Assembly (NCBI RefSeq): GCF_017355785.1
Contig: NZ_JAFEWE010000001.1
Coordinates: 310,001-374,000, forward strand
Origin: Desertivirga arenae
GTDB taxonomy: Bacteria > Bacteroidota > Bacteroidia > Sphingobacteriales > Sphingobacteriaceae
Length of the DNA: 64,000 nt
Direction: 5' to 3'
Under the pieces are notes generated by a model, which saw only the letters and a program-made list of their open reading frames with translations, was not told the origin of the DNA and did not search any database. Shown here one piece after another: positions 17,001-25,659 of this stretch (within the stretch, counting starts at the first letter, position 1; every line of letters begins with the position of its first letter). Position numbers and translations under genes: made by a program.

Positions 17001-19000
17001 ATAATGTGCTCTAATGATTCATAATTCCTTATAAAAGGTAATGGTTGAGCTAGCTCCATTAAGGTGTTAGCGTTGGGGGTATCATCACCAGAGCTTTTGA
17101 TTACCTCTTTAAGAGCTTCATTAATGACTTCCACAACATCAATATTTTTGATATTGAACTTAATCCAATTTTTCAGTATGTATAACTTTCTTGCAGAAGA
17201 ATTTAGTGCATTTGCCTTTTCTATGATTTCAGAAGCATTATATTCTTCACTTAGATGAGATAGAGCAAGCACCAACTCTCGCTCTTCTGTATTTGATATT
17301 CTGTCTTGCAAAACCGTTAAGTCAGCAACGCTCGAATCAGAATTTTTATTAACTCGAAGTGCAGTTAAAGACAATAACGTGTAAACCTTATCAAGTTTTG
17401 TTCCCTCTTCCGTTTCTTCGGTAGTTTTCTCAACTAAATCTATTGCTAAATCGGGACATGAGTACAAAAGCGTGGATGCTAGTTTCACCGCTCCATCTTT
17501 CAAGGCCTCAACATTAACCGAATCATACAATTCTTTAATCTGGTTGATGATAGATGGGTCAATTTCAACGTTATTTATCTTTTGCTGTTTGGCCAGATTG
17601 GCGAGTAGTTTGAGTCTATCTTCAACAAGGAAAGTGCTATCAAGCAACGCTAACGCTCCTTCATTGTCCCCTAGTGCTACTCTTGCTTTAATTTCACTTT
17701 CAAGGCCATCTATTTTTTCTATTTCTTTAAATGAAGATTTGGGAAGTGAGAATCTCAAAAAGTCAAAATAGGCATTATTAGAGTCCTTCGAGGCTTTAAG
17801 GCCTATATTTAATTGATTTGTAACTGCATCAAATGATTTACTTTCTTCTATTAGCCTTAAAAAGGTTTCAAACGAAAGGTATTTCAATAGATCTTTCCAC
17901 CTCTTGGCTTGCACGTATAAATTAGAAAGTTGATTGCCATTTCCAGCACCGGTATTGGAAACGTAAAAGTCTATCAGCAGTGCTAACGTTTGTTGTTCCT
18001 TATCGGCAAGTTTTTTTCTTACCAATGTTAAATATTCTTGATTAGCAAACGAAAGCGTATTTCCTTTTAAGGTTAAAAAAGGGATATTAGATGCAGAGAA
18101 TTTAATGTCTTCTTCCTTAATCTGGAGAATTTGAGAAAGAGTTTTTAGTATATAAAATGGTTCGGAGAAAGCTAGGACAGAAAGAATCATTACTTGAAGC
18201 TCTGTATCCACTTTCTGCCAGTCCATCTCGAATAATGTAAGTCTTTTTTCACTCAATTCGTTCAACACATCAGACACTTCCTTTTCATTAAAATTCCTTT
18301 TGATTCTGGATAAAATCTCCGGCAATCCGCGGTTTGATAATAAATGAATGTCTTTAATTTGCTCAATAGTCAAGTTGAATCCTGAAAAATATTCAGCAAT
18401 TTCCTCGATAGTAAAAAAACTTATAGGAAAAGACCTTATTTTCAATTTTGAAGTTGAAGGCAAAAGCGATTTTAACAGGTCAATATCTCCTGTAAAAATA
18501 AATTTTGCCTTTCCCCACGGCAAATCACTTAATACTTCTTTGAAAATTTCTAATGCCTGTTTAGTAAGGCACTCAAGACCATCAAATATTAAAAAAAGAT
18601 ATTCCCCTTTTGGTAGTTTTCGGATTTTTCTATCTAATTGTGGTCTCAATTGATAGATAAAGTTATCAGGAATTTGTACTATTTCTTCATCTGAAAAACT
18701 TAGATAATTATTAAGCTGATTGTATAAATTTATATTAAGCGACTCCCTTGATTGAGAATACCTGTCAATACTACTAACAAAATAAGAGATTGAATTTTTG
18801 AACTGTTTATTTATAAATTGGCTTATTATAGTCGTTTTTCCACTCCCTGATTTACCTTCCAAAAAGATCACATCGCTATCTTCTTCAATAAGTAATCTTT
18901 CAATAGTTTCAATAAAAACGTTTCGTTTTAGTTCATCATCTAAGGGTTCAGGAAAGGTAAAGTTAAAGTTAAAAGGGGCCACAATTTTTGCAACTGTCAT
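14081..19000 (-). CDS. Giant STAND-type P-loop ATPase with helical-repeat body and C-terminal PLD-like domain (candidate anti-phage protein)
   Basis: This 1639-aa protein begins with a STAND/NACHT-like ATPase. Walker A is GKSGSGKTT (residues 49-57, Lys55), Walker B is LFLIFDGLE (135-143, Asp140) and a GLP motif lies at 225-227. From about 330 to 1440 it is nearly all short helices, as in TPR or HEAT-like sensor repeats. The last 170 residues look like a phospholipase-D-type domain: SITLIDSYFKPHDVEFL, then HDRYLV (His1571) and GSSYGG (1586-1591). In known antiviral STAND proteins a repeat domain senses a phage protein and an attached enzyme domain kills the cell. Here the candidate effector is at the C-terminus. 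No partner gene is adjacent. Anti-phage function is inference. Confidence 0.8.
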   Translation of the reverse strand: MTVAKIVAPFNFNFTFPEPLDDELKRNVFIETIERLLIEEDSDVIFLEGKSGSGKTTIISQFINKQFKNSISYFVSSIDRYSQSRESLNINLYNQLNNYLSFSDEEIVQIPDNFIYQLRPQLDRKIRKLPKGEYLFLIFDGLECLTKQALEIFKEVLSDLPWGKAKFIFTGDIDLLKSLLPSTSKLKIRSFPISFFTIEEIAEYFSGFNLTIEQIKDIHLLSNRGLPEILSRIKRNFNEKEVSDVLNELSEKRLTLFEMDWQKVDTELQVMILSVLAFSEPFYILKTLSQILQIKEEDIKFSASNIPFLTLKGNTLSFANQEYLTLVRKKLADKEQQTLALLIDFYVSNTGAGNGNQLSNLYVQAKRWKDLLKYLSFETFLRLIEESKSFDAVTNQLNIGLKASKDSNNAYFDFLRFSLPKSSFKEIEKIDGLESEIKARVALGDNEGALALLDSTFLVEDRLKLLANLAKQQKINNVEIDPSIINQIKELYDSVNVEALKDGAVKLASTLLYSCPDLAIDLVEKTTEETEEGTKLDKVYTLLSLTALRVNKNSDSSVADLTVLQDRISNTEERELVLALSHLSEEYNASEIIEKANALNSSARKLYILKNWIKFNIKNIDVVEVINEALKEVIKSSGDDTPNANTLMELAQPLPFIRNYESLEHIIEIFDTQKETIITPTRDYVKLQLLLAEGEGKFEKKRAACRLIDIYYYIASLDDVAIKNDCLVLLWLKLKLIDPEDEIEKKEGLKALAKQDADQLLNNIIGQTAMHFEVMEYVISYSVEFDGDFVLNIINRLNTQVRRDFAYKLAIEKYVEGVKASEANIDFILKCYRLICYKAIKDHILIQIIDYLVAAEELDNITYFFQVLDDIKQINDSESRCYALCEVIKVFEKGGKDSVVANLLDLLKKSWEAIDTLWIKVKVASQIAIQIADYSKELAKKYLDDGLQEKCDSVFESYSSAHAYFLSLKLSIRSFGGLIKQGHSYDDDLQTLYDLIEVIPCYGERIRLYSNLAINFYNKNEESTFKSIFKQFVIPAFSSLSNSLDKEYYTFIFKRIGPALYLYHPNTFTSYLEKVDSFDRDSVLMDCVYFLLRKLYSDDHYDLGDYRPTLSYERATDVLELIRKMDYDNSIYIGISELIQSLKVTKEISVNQRNLIAKDLEIIINSKLPNPVTGVKHDGYKIAATIFLDSLKGAQEKAHIEHLVGRIKLIPNTSDRSLILHILARELKFKSTAQRLEVMLDAFAEAKKIPSTFDMLMRHEEMLPTMADLEKSQFKKIIQELISTIIIDKEDENIYYKHRKLVDLLHQYDPKNIGSYIDVLDKDPARNRQLTETMKDRLDLLERDAKYRDDITKARKFRSGGELSEFSYKLLSKVQAGVFTPKDPKETFSLLEAAAQYNLSDSYNTYAYCIENLVRKYQNGMKHQDLVRLAFEATIFNAKLISALTQSSIQNMRNRYSIINRAKTAEKKFFRLGERELALNFFKRWLEDVTYESITLIDSYFKPHDVEFLKLVKEVNPKLEVFVLTSKEGLKDIVDYEKEYMESWIAISDERAPTTTIKIVWIDGTDKTPFHDRYLVAGGDEGLRLGSSYGGFGFEKVAEVSIMSEDQMGELEDTIIRDYVLGGKHFHNDKRLRFKTVTL

Positions 19001-19184
19001 AAAATAAGGTTAAGTACGAGTATAAAAGTTTCGATAATGCAAAATAGAAAAAAAACATCAAACATTATTCAAAAACATCTGTTAATAGCCCTTATTAATT
19101 TTCTATTAGAAACCCTGAATAAGATTAACTATCAATACATTTTCTGATACACAATCATAAGATTAAAAAGGAAGTATACGGTTC

Positions 19185-19939
19185 CTATGTTAAAGGTCTC
19201 CATCTAGAATTACGAACATCTGAACTTGATGGTTGGGAGGTATTTTTAATCATATCGTTTTCACAAGCCCCAAAATCTTCAAAAATTCTTTTGTGCCCGA
19301 TGTAACGGTACTTTGTTTGGACCTCCGTCATCGTCTACATACTGTTTTTGAATAGGACAATCCTCCCAAAAACAAATAGAACAAATATCATAACGACCTG
19401 GAGGTAAAATAAGAGTCTTGTAACCACAACAAGGACATGTATATCTTTCCATATAACTACCTACTGCAATTTCTTTGATCGTCTTCTTAATACCATTACA
19501 TACAAGTAAACCAATTGTGAATGCTATTACCGGGGTAATCAATCCAAAAGCAATAAGGGATATCACTGCAATTGACGACTTATCCCGATGAGGATTATCA
19601 AACAAGGCAATCGCAATAAATACAATTCCTGATATAGAAGTAAATCTTGAAGATAACCAAACCGAAGCAGAAAGCGCGGCTTTACCATTTCGTAGCGTTT
19701 CGAATGTTCTATATAATAGATCCCGATATTGATATTAAAACCATACTACCTCCTACATATGCTCGACCGTAAATTCCAACAAAACCTGCAAGAGTAACAC
19801 TCTCACCTATAACAGCAAGAAAGATGTAAAGAATAAAAGCAACTGCTATTGAAAGCACCATTGCTGCACCATAAGAAAGAAATACCCATTGCCGTTTTAA
19901 ATCTGCAATAGCTTGATTGTATTCTTGATCAACTTGCAT
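19185..19939 (-). pseudogene. Membrane protein with C-terminal CPCC domain, broken by two small slips
   Basis: Three frame segments join into one protein. A first part (19939-19709) starts MQVDQEYNQAIADLKRQW and has two membrane segments. After a two-base slip in a TATATA tract near 19709-19715 the frame continues YRTFETLRNGKAAL, with two more membrane segments and then YTCPCCGYKTL, PPGRYDICSICFWEDC and the CPCC pattern DDGGPNKVPLHRAQKNF. A stop at 19279-19281 follows a run of five A. Removing one base restores EDFGACE, then RNSRWRPLT and a stop at 19185, which fits the usual CPCC-family end. CPCC domains are found among toxin-immunity proteins. Both defects lie in short repeats, so phase variation or sequencing error are alternatives to decay. 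Confidence 0.6.
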
Positions 19940-19999
19940 GCTTTCGACTTCTAATTACTATTGTTACTACAAGGAAGATCATGATTGCATATAATAAAG

Positions 20000-20596
20000 T
20001 TAGGTCTGGTTCGGTTCTTTTTCCGGTAGGATCACCGGTGACCATAAATACCCCTCAGTTATAACTCTCGCCCCCAGTAAGCTTACTATTATTCTGATCC
20101 ATACATTTTGTACTGAATTTAGTAGTGAATAGGTTTTATGTGGTTTGTTTAAATCATCTATATATTCTGTCAATGATCGTGTATCGACTCCATAAGCATT
20201 AAGATGGAAAATTAAGTTTATGACACCTGTCGGATAAAGTCTAAACCTGCGTTGCAGGATCCATGTTACTTTTTCATGGGGAAGAGATGTTAGACAAGGA
20301 CGAAGAAATACTCGATTAAAGCTAGGGTCATCCCATGCCACTGCTGTGTTAAGTAATTTAATTACAAGTTCTATTGGTAAAGAGTCATATAAGTAAGCCA
20401 AATCAGCAACGAAATACATTCGTTTGTTATCGCCACTCCAATCCTCTAAAATAACAATCAACTCTTGAGCATGTGCAGCACTCAAAATAGGATTGTCTTT
20501 TTTAAACATGTTTAGCACCTCATTTTCACGTCCGTATTCGGGATCAAAGTAACTTCCAAGTTCCAGGTATTGTGTAAGGGCATCAGATATTGTCAT
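20000..20596 (-). CDS. Hypothetical protein, possibly immunity-type
   Basis: This 198-aa protein has no signal peptide and no family that I recognise. The N-terminal 120 residues are helical and acidic (MTISDALTQYLELGSYFDPEYGRENEVLNMF at the start, and IVILEDWSG). A hydrophobic helix near 160-178 (VWIRIIVSLLGARVI) may pack inside the fold. It lies in a series of small minus-strand genes, several of which belong to families used as immunity proteins, so an immunity role is plausible but unproven. Confidence 0.5.
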   Translation of the reverse strand: MTISDALTQYLELGSYFDPEYGRENEVLNMFKKDNPILSAAHAQELIVILEDWSGDNKRMYFVADLAYLYDSLPIELVIKLLNTAVAWDDPSFNRVFLRPCLTSLPHEKVTWILQRRFRLYPTGVINLIFHLNAYGVDTRSLTEYIDDLNKPHKTYSLLNSVQNVWIRIIVSLLGARVITEGYLWSPVILPEKEPNQT

Positions 20597-20751
20597 TTGA
20601 TGATTGCTGTTTCGTTTTCTCCACTGTCAATATACCTTAACCTACCCTTCTAAAGCTTTATGCTTAGGTTTACAATTAGATTAAGGCAATCACCCTCAGA
20701 ATAAATTGATCTATTTCCTTCTGTAAAACACCCTGAGCACCTACCAATAAG

Positions 20752-20940
20752 CTATTTACTGTTCCTGGAAATTAATTTGAAAGACTCCACGTAATGTGAG
20801 ATGACTTCTGGCTTCTTGTTCAAGTTGGATATATACAGATCTTTTTCTCCTGTTAAGGTAGTTATTACCAAATGAACTTTATCTGCTTCTTCAGAATCAT
20901 GTAAACTTCCAGTTGTTCCTCTTTGTGTCTTTATATTATT
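20752..20940 (-). pseudogene. Possible gene remnant without a start codon
   Basis: The minus strand is open for about 60 codons and reads like a real protein (ADKVHLVITTLTGEKDLYISN, then a basic end KLISRNSK and a stop at 20752), but no start codon is present in frame. It lies directly after the lipoprotein gene in another frame. It could be the tail of a lost gene. The rest of the 348-base gap (20597-20944) shows nothing else. Confidence 0.3.
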
Positions 20941-20944
20941 AGTT

Positions 20945-21514
20945 CTACTGCTGTTTTATAGTTTCAACATCGAAATAGCACTCTCTAACAGACTTTTCGT
21001 CTGTTAATTCCTCATTACAAGGAGTTTGCTTCTTCTTACGCTGCTTAATTCCATTTTCATATTCTACCATTAACTCATTAACGTTTGATACAGGAGTTAT
21101 TGAACCTATTCCCACTTTGCCTCTATCAACTTTTATTTGACTAATGACCTCGTATTGTTTTAGTCCGTCAGTGTTTAAATACGCCAGGTCAAGAAGATTA
21201 AGACATTGAGAACTAATCCAAGCACTTGGTATCTGCCTTCCAAAAAGCTTTGTTTTATTAATAAAACATAAGCCGATCCAGATACCGCGTTCATCTTTAT
21301 CAAAATCCACAATGATAGCATCAATAACATTACTGTCTTTCTTAAACCTCAGTATTTGTCCGAATTTTACGGGTAGCTCACTAATGTCTATTCCTTTCCA
21401 ATCAGGCTGCATCTCAATAGGAATTTCTTCGAATGTTTTAGGAGTGCGATTGTTACACCCCAGCTGTAGAATAGCAGCTGTTATAGCTGCAATGGAAAAA
21501 ATTCTAAACTTCAT
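20945..21514 (-). CDS. Hypothetical lipoprotein
   Basis: This 189-aa protein has a lipoprotein signal ending LQLGC (Cys19). The mature part looks like a small beta domain: KFGQILRFKKDSNVIDAIIVDFDKDERGIWIGLCFINKTKLFGRQIPSAW. A Lys-rich segment (KQRKKKQTPC) precedes the end. I know no family. It may be an envelope-located immunity protein, given the neighbours; that is inference only. Confidence 0.6.
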   Translation of the reverse strand: MKFRIFSIAAITAAILQLGCNNRTPKTFEEIPIEMQPDWKGIDISELPVKFGQILRFKKDSNVIDAIIVDFDKDERGIWIGLCFINKTKLFGRQIPSAWISSQCLNLLDLAYLNTDGLKQYEVISQIKVDRGKVGIGSITPVSNVNELMVEYENGIKQRKKKQTPCNEELTDEKSVRECYFDVETIKQQ

Positions 21515-21659
21515 TGTTGTAATAAGATCGGAAGCTTAAATGTAAGAGTTCCCCTTTTTATTTCAAAAGACAATGTATTTGTCGTTTTTCCAACTCTTAG
21601 CGCATTAACTTGTAATATAAGTGTTTTAATAATCCGGCTATGATAATTATAGCCTCAAA

Positions 21660-22172
21660 TTAATGTCCAGTATAATACATTCTTGAAATATAGCGCCAGT
21701 TATTATTGACAATTGAGTCGACAAAGATTGTATCGCCATTAAGAGTTGTAAAATTATCAAGGCAATTGCATTTAATGCTTATAAGCTGCTGTTCGTAACG
21801 ATGATTATAATCACTGGCGTTTCTATCTACATACTCCTTTAATATGAACCCGCAATTCCCGCTTTCATCCACCGCAAAATTATCTACATATTTACCTTTT
21901 AACCTTTTTAATAATGGGGTGTACTTGATCGAATCAACCTGGTTTAAATAGTAGGAATTTGTAAATACCCATTCCTCGTCGGAATCCGGCATAACCTTCC
22001 TGATTCTGGCCAGATCGTTCAATAATTCCTGCTTCAACAACTCGAACGCTTCCAAATCTTCCTTGCTAAGGTTGACTGTTTCTTTAGGATTGTATACATT
22101 TAAGACATCAAAGCATGATATGAAGCATAGCATGATTGACATGGTTAAAACTTTAATTCTCAGTGTCATCAA
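21660..22172 (-). CDS. Hypothetical lipoprotein-like protein
   Basis: This 170-aa protein has a hydrophobic start ending in CFISC (Cys20), a likely lipid-attachment site. It continues with an acidic helical part (LSKEDLEAFELLKQELLNDLARI) and a beta-rich end with three cysteines (SIKCNCLDNF, NCGFILK). No family is recognised. It is separated from neighbours by about 140 bp on each side and so probably has its own promoter. Confidence 0.6.
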   Translation of the reverse strand: MMTLRIKVLTMSIMLCFISCFDVLNVYNPKETVNLSKEDLEAFELLKQELLNDLARIRKVMPDSDEEWVFTNSYYLNQVDSIKYTPLLKRLKGKYVDNFAVDESGNCGFILKEYVDRNASDYNHRYEQQLISIKCNCLDNFTTLNGDTIFVDSIVNNNWRYISRMYYTGH

Positions 22173-22310
22173 GTTAAGGACAACTAGGTATTATTGGTGT
22201 CGTCAATTATTACTTCTGATTCGCTAATTTAACCAGTGTAAGGACAGTTCCGAACCCTTTGCGATTTACCTCTAGAAATCAGGGTTTTTAAATAAAGTGT
22301 CCGATAATTC

Positions 22311-22814
22311 TTAATTAAGAAACGTAATGACAGCTTTATTCTCTTCCGATGCTATTTTATAAAACTCTTTCAATTGCTCGAAATAGTCCGTGACATAGTC
22401 AAGCGATTCTTCTCTATCCCATACTTCAGGATAGATCCCGGCTTCATTCATCTCCTGTCCGTTATATTTCCCTTTCAGTTCATCAATACTTATTTTATCA
22501 AGTTCAGCATCGAGTTGTTTAACCTGGTCAACCCTTAGATAATGTGCCGGTCCGTAGCCCATATCTTGTTCTTCGTCGACAATCTGCCCGCTGAATAAGC
22601 TCCATGATAAGGGAGCCTGCGCATCTTCGATTTCAGCAATGCTACATCCGGTTAACAAATAGAAGATAGCTTCCCACGATTTGTCAAGATCAAGTAGATC
22701 CTCCAGGTTTTCACCTTCATCAGCGTAAACCTTACTTTCAAGAATAGAGGAGTCTTTCAATATTTCTTCTAAGTCCTTTTCCGAAACACGGTAAAGGTTT
22801 CCAATCATTCCCAT
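22311..22814 (-). CDS. YfbM/DUF1877 family protein
   Basis: This 167-aa protein starts MGMIGNLYRVSEKDLEEILKD. It carries the DUF1877 signature of a WEAIFYLLTG segment followed by a PLSWSLFSGQ segment and GYGPAHYLRVDQVKQL, and ends with a helical YVTDYFEQLKEFY. Length fits the family (about 160 aa). DUF1877 proteins are cytosolic, of unknown activity, and have been listed among immunity proteins of polymorphic toxins. Here it stands among other immunity-type genes without a toxin. Confidence 0.8.
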   Translation of the reverse strand: MGMIGNLYRVSEKDLEEILKDSSILESKVYADEGENLEDLLDLDKSWEAIFYLLTGCSIAEIEDAQAPLSWSLFSGQIVDEEQDMGYGPAHYLRVDQVKQLDAELDKISIDELKGKYNGQEMNEAGIYPEVWDREESLDYVTDYFEQLKEFYKIASEENKAVITFLN

Positions 22815-22889
22815 ATTATATTATTAGTTTTAATAGATGAGTTCTTACCTTGATCAAGCGTGGTAGTCAAATCATTTATTTTAAATATA

Positions 22890-23393
22890 TTAACTTTCCC
22901 AAGTAACGTGATCTAGCTCTCCTCGTTCATTTGTTTTAACAACTACTAGTTGATTAGATAGATCTCCATCTATTTCAATTGAATAATCGAATACGGCGAA
23001 ATAGGATGTTTCATACTTTCCATCAGGATATAGACCTATTCTAACAAGCCTGAGGCTGTCAAGGATTTGTTGGTCTTTAGATTGCGAATCATTGTTATCA
23101 ATAATACTGGCGAGCTCTTCTTCGCTTAATTCCTCGAGGTGAAATTGGATATAATCTACAACTTCACCACCTTCTTTGAAATTTCTTTCAATTATAGACT
23201 TGTTCTGATTATTGAATTCCCGAATGTTATCAAGAAATGCATTGATTCGCTGATAAACTCCTTCGCTTATGGAGGTGTTAAGGAAATTAATGTCAAGGCT
23301 TACTTGTTTATTATCAAAAGTCGTGTTGACATTATAATAGTCTAAAAGGGCTGCGATGTCTATCTCTCCAAAATAAGGCAGTGGTTTAATCAT
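22890..23393 (-). CDS. DUF2004 family protein
   Basis: This 167-aa protein starts MIKPLPYFGEIDIAALLDYYNV and has VSLDINFLNTSISEGVYQRINAFLDNI in the middle. It ends GLYPDGKYETSYFAVFDYSIEIDGDLSNQLVVVKTNERGELDHVTWES in pattern. These features fit DUF2004 proteins, which are small, cytosolic and commonly found in immunity gene clusters. It probably shares a transcript with the following 125-aa gene's region, separated by only 26 bp. Confidence 0.75.
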   Translation of the reverse strand: MIKPLPYFGEIDIAALLDYYNVNTTFDNKQVSLDINFLNTSISEGVYQRINAFLDNIREFNNQNKSIIERNFKEGGEVVDYIQFHLEELSEEELASIIDNNDSQSKDQQILDSLRLVRIGLYPDGKYETSYFAVFDYSIEIDGDLSNQLVVVKTNERGELDHVTWES

Positions 23394-23419
23394 TAAACAT
23401 TTTATTTAGTAGCTACTTG

Positions 23420-23797
23420 TTACTCTATCGTAATTCCATCGAAGTTAATTAGGTATTCGTTGTTTTCGAAGTCTGTTAAATAAAGTTTGTCATTTATAGC
23501 GAAGTAGTCTTCTTTGTCCTCAGGCTGTTTTGTAGCAAAAATTTTTCTTCCTACTATTTTACTCCCATCTGAATTAGTTTCTGCCCATTCTATTTTTCTG
23601 ACATTTTGTAGAAGGAGATAAGCGAATTCCACCCTACTATAATTTTTCAATTCCAAAAACTTGCCGTGTAAAAAATCGATATTTATGAATGGGATTATCA
23701 AGTAGCTTTTACCCAGGTAAGTCCTTTCCGAATGGGATTCTGAAGTGTTTATTCCATCGATGTGATCTTTTATGTTTATCAGCTTGGCAAATATCAT
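23420..23797 (-). CDS. Hypothetical protein upstream of the DUF2004 gene
   Basis: This 125-aa protein has no signal peptide. It appears beta-rich, with HSERTYLGKSYLIIPFINIDFLHGKFLEL, then a helix (VEFAYLLLQNVRKIEW) and a C-terminal beta part (DYFAINDKLYLTDFENNEYLINF). I recognise no family. It lies 26 bp upstream of the DUF2004 gene on the same strand, so the two are likely co-transcribed and may be a matched pair of immunity-type genes. Confidence 0.55.
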   Translation of the reverse strand: MIFAKLINIKDHIDGINTSESHSERTYLGKSYLIIPFINIDFLHGKFLELKNYSRVEFAYLLLQNVRKIEWAETNSDGSKIVGRKIFATKQPEDKEDYFAINDKLYLTDFENNEYLINFDGITIE

Positions 23798-24022
23798 TCT
23801 TATTTAAAGGTAATAAAACAGTTGGTTAACCAAGGACCAAAAACCTTCAGGGTGTTCAAAAATATGCATCCTCTAGGAGCTTATCTTTTAGAAAGTAATA
23901 CAGGCAATGGGAATTCAGGAAGTTTAACCTTTTAAAAGAGTAAGGATATTGAATATCTTTATCTTAACTGTATATTAGAATTATAACAAGAATCTGAATA
24001 TGCGTACCTTTTACCCAAACAA

Positions 24023-24676
24023 ATGACGGATAAACTGATATTCTACCCTGAACACAATTGTATTTGTGCTTATGAAGATGAGCCTATCCTTTCTTTCTAT
24101 CAAGGTTACTTTGAATGTGTCTACGTTATGCTTAACCCATTTCAAAAGGTTGATAAAAGGGGAGATAATATAGGGTATCTATCCTGGAAAAAAGTTATTG
24201 AGCTCGCTGGATTTAAAAACATAAATCAACTTGATATTGCGTTAAGAAATGCGATTGGAGGTCTTGTAAGCAAGTACCGAAATTATGAAGATGTTGAGAT
24301 ATTGAAAGACACATGTGAAAGAAATGGATTAATTATACCAGGTGAAGGTTGTTTTTCTCAAGCAAACAAAATTGATATGCTAAGAAGCTTACTTGATGCT
24401 GGGTATCCACACATGTTTGTGGCAGATGAATTCGGATTTGAAAGGAAGCTTCATTATGTACAAGATGTAATAGACAAGAATGGAGAGGTAGAGCTAGCTA
24501 CTGCTCATGAGAATTGGTATACTCCTAAAAACGAGATTCTTTACACCGCTCATTGGGATAGCTTCTATACAATGCTTTGCGCTGATAAGAAAACAGTTGA
24601 AAGAATAGTTCAGCAATATGGGTTCGAAGGTTTCTACTGTGACGAGAAAACGCAGATTTATTGGAGTGTACAATAA
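24023..24676 (+). CDS. DUF2711-like protein (immunity-type)
   Basis: This 217-aa protein is on the plus strand, opposite to its neighbours. Residues 30-50 (FECVYVMLNPFQKVDK), DIALRNAIGGLVSKYRNYE, and MFVADEFGFERKLHYVQDVI resemble the DUF2711 pattern known from Firmicutes toxin-immunity loci. The assignment is from memory of the motif and is uncertain. It is cytosolic, with no signal or membrane segment. Confidence 0.55.
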   Translation: MTDKLIFYPEHNCICAYEDEPILSFYQGYFECVYVMLNPFQKVDKRGDNIGYLSWKKVIELAGFKNINQLDIALRNAIGGLVSKYRNYEDVEILKDTCERNGLIIPGEGCFSQANKIDMLRSLLDAGYPHMFVADEFGFERKLHYVQDVIDKNGEVELATAHENWYTPKNEILYTAHWDSFYTMLCADKKTVERIVQQYGFEGFYCDEKTQIYWSVQ

Positions 24677-24785
24677 TCACTGTTTGAGAGGTATTATACT
24701 TCGGATTGGAGTTGCTTTTGCTCTCATTACTCTTGTAACTGTTAACGAAAATAAAGCAAGTGATGGCGTAAAATGATTATTAATT

Positions 24786-25508
24786 ATGGTAAAGTATTTG
24801 AAAATCACCCTGCTATATTCGATAGTCATATTCGTTCTCATTACGCTTTCAACAATTGTTGAACTTTCTGTTGAATGTCAGAGGTGTAATTATGATTCAG
24901 AAACGCAATACGGCTATCCGTTAACTTTCTTGAGGCATGTCCACTTAAAGGACCTACGTATAGGGGAGCAATACATTTTTAGTGCTGTAAACATTTTAAT
25001 TGATTTTGTAGTAGCTTTAGTCATTGGTGGAGGTATAGTAGCTATCCATAAGTTGATAGGGAAACCGGTGAGTGAACCTAAGCACCCATGCAGAAAACCA
25101 GATATGAGATTTCAGATTGAAGAGATGATACTTGAAGTAGACTTTGATGCTACAGCTAAATACTATGCTGAACAGCCTCAAATAAAGGAAAACTGTTCTT
25201 GTGGAGATTGCAAGTATTTTCAAGATGAGTTAATCAGACAGCCAATTAAGCTTTTCGAGTTATTAAAGCAGATGGGAGTAGACCTTTCAAGGCAGCCAGA
25301 TATCAATCCAGACGGTATTTTTTGTATTAATGATGATATAACCTTTAGAAAGAAATATGTGTGCTACTACCTTGTTGTTGGGCAAATAGTGGAATTTAAA
25401 GAGAAATCTTACACTGATAATGAAAGTAATTCACTGACTACTTGGGAAGTTAAGCAACAGGATGAGTTTTTAAAGTTCGATTTCTTTATCCAATACGATA
25501 GGATTTAG
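24786..25508 (+). CDS. Membrane protein with cytosolic Cys-rich domain, function unknown
   Basis: This 240-aa protein has two membrane segments (about residues 6-26 and 66-90). A soluble domain follows with NCSCGDCKYFQDELIRQPIKLFELLKQMGVD, probably a small metal site (the three Cys of CSCGDC), and a beta-rich end. The design, a membrane stem carrying a Cys-motif domain, recalls the broken CPCC protein at 19185-19939. It is 109 bp downstream of the DUF2711-like gene in the same direction. No family is recognised. Confidence 0.55.
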   Translation: MVKYLKITLLYSIVIFVLITLSTIVELSVECQRCNYDSETQYGYPLTFLRHVHLKDLRIGEQYIFSAVNILIDFVVALVIGGGIVAIHKLIGKPVSEPKHPCRKPDMRFQIEEMILEVDFDATAKYYAEQPQIKENCSCGDCKYFQDELIRQPIKLFELLKQMGVDLSRQPDINPDGIFCINDDITFRKKYVCYYLVVGQIVEFKEKSYTDNESNSLTTWEVKQQDEFLKFDFFIQYDRI

Positions 25509-25659
25509 GTGCGTTATTATTATTCATTGATCATTCCTAAAATTAAGCAGGGTGATCCATCGAAAAGGCTCCCTTAAAGATCACAAAAAATGAGTTCTGA
25601 TAACTTTACTGACTAGTGCTCGGCAAAATCATGAATAATAGAAAGATACAGGACTGACT

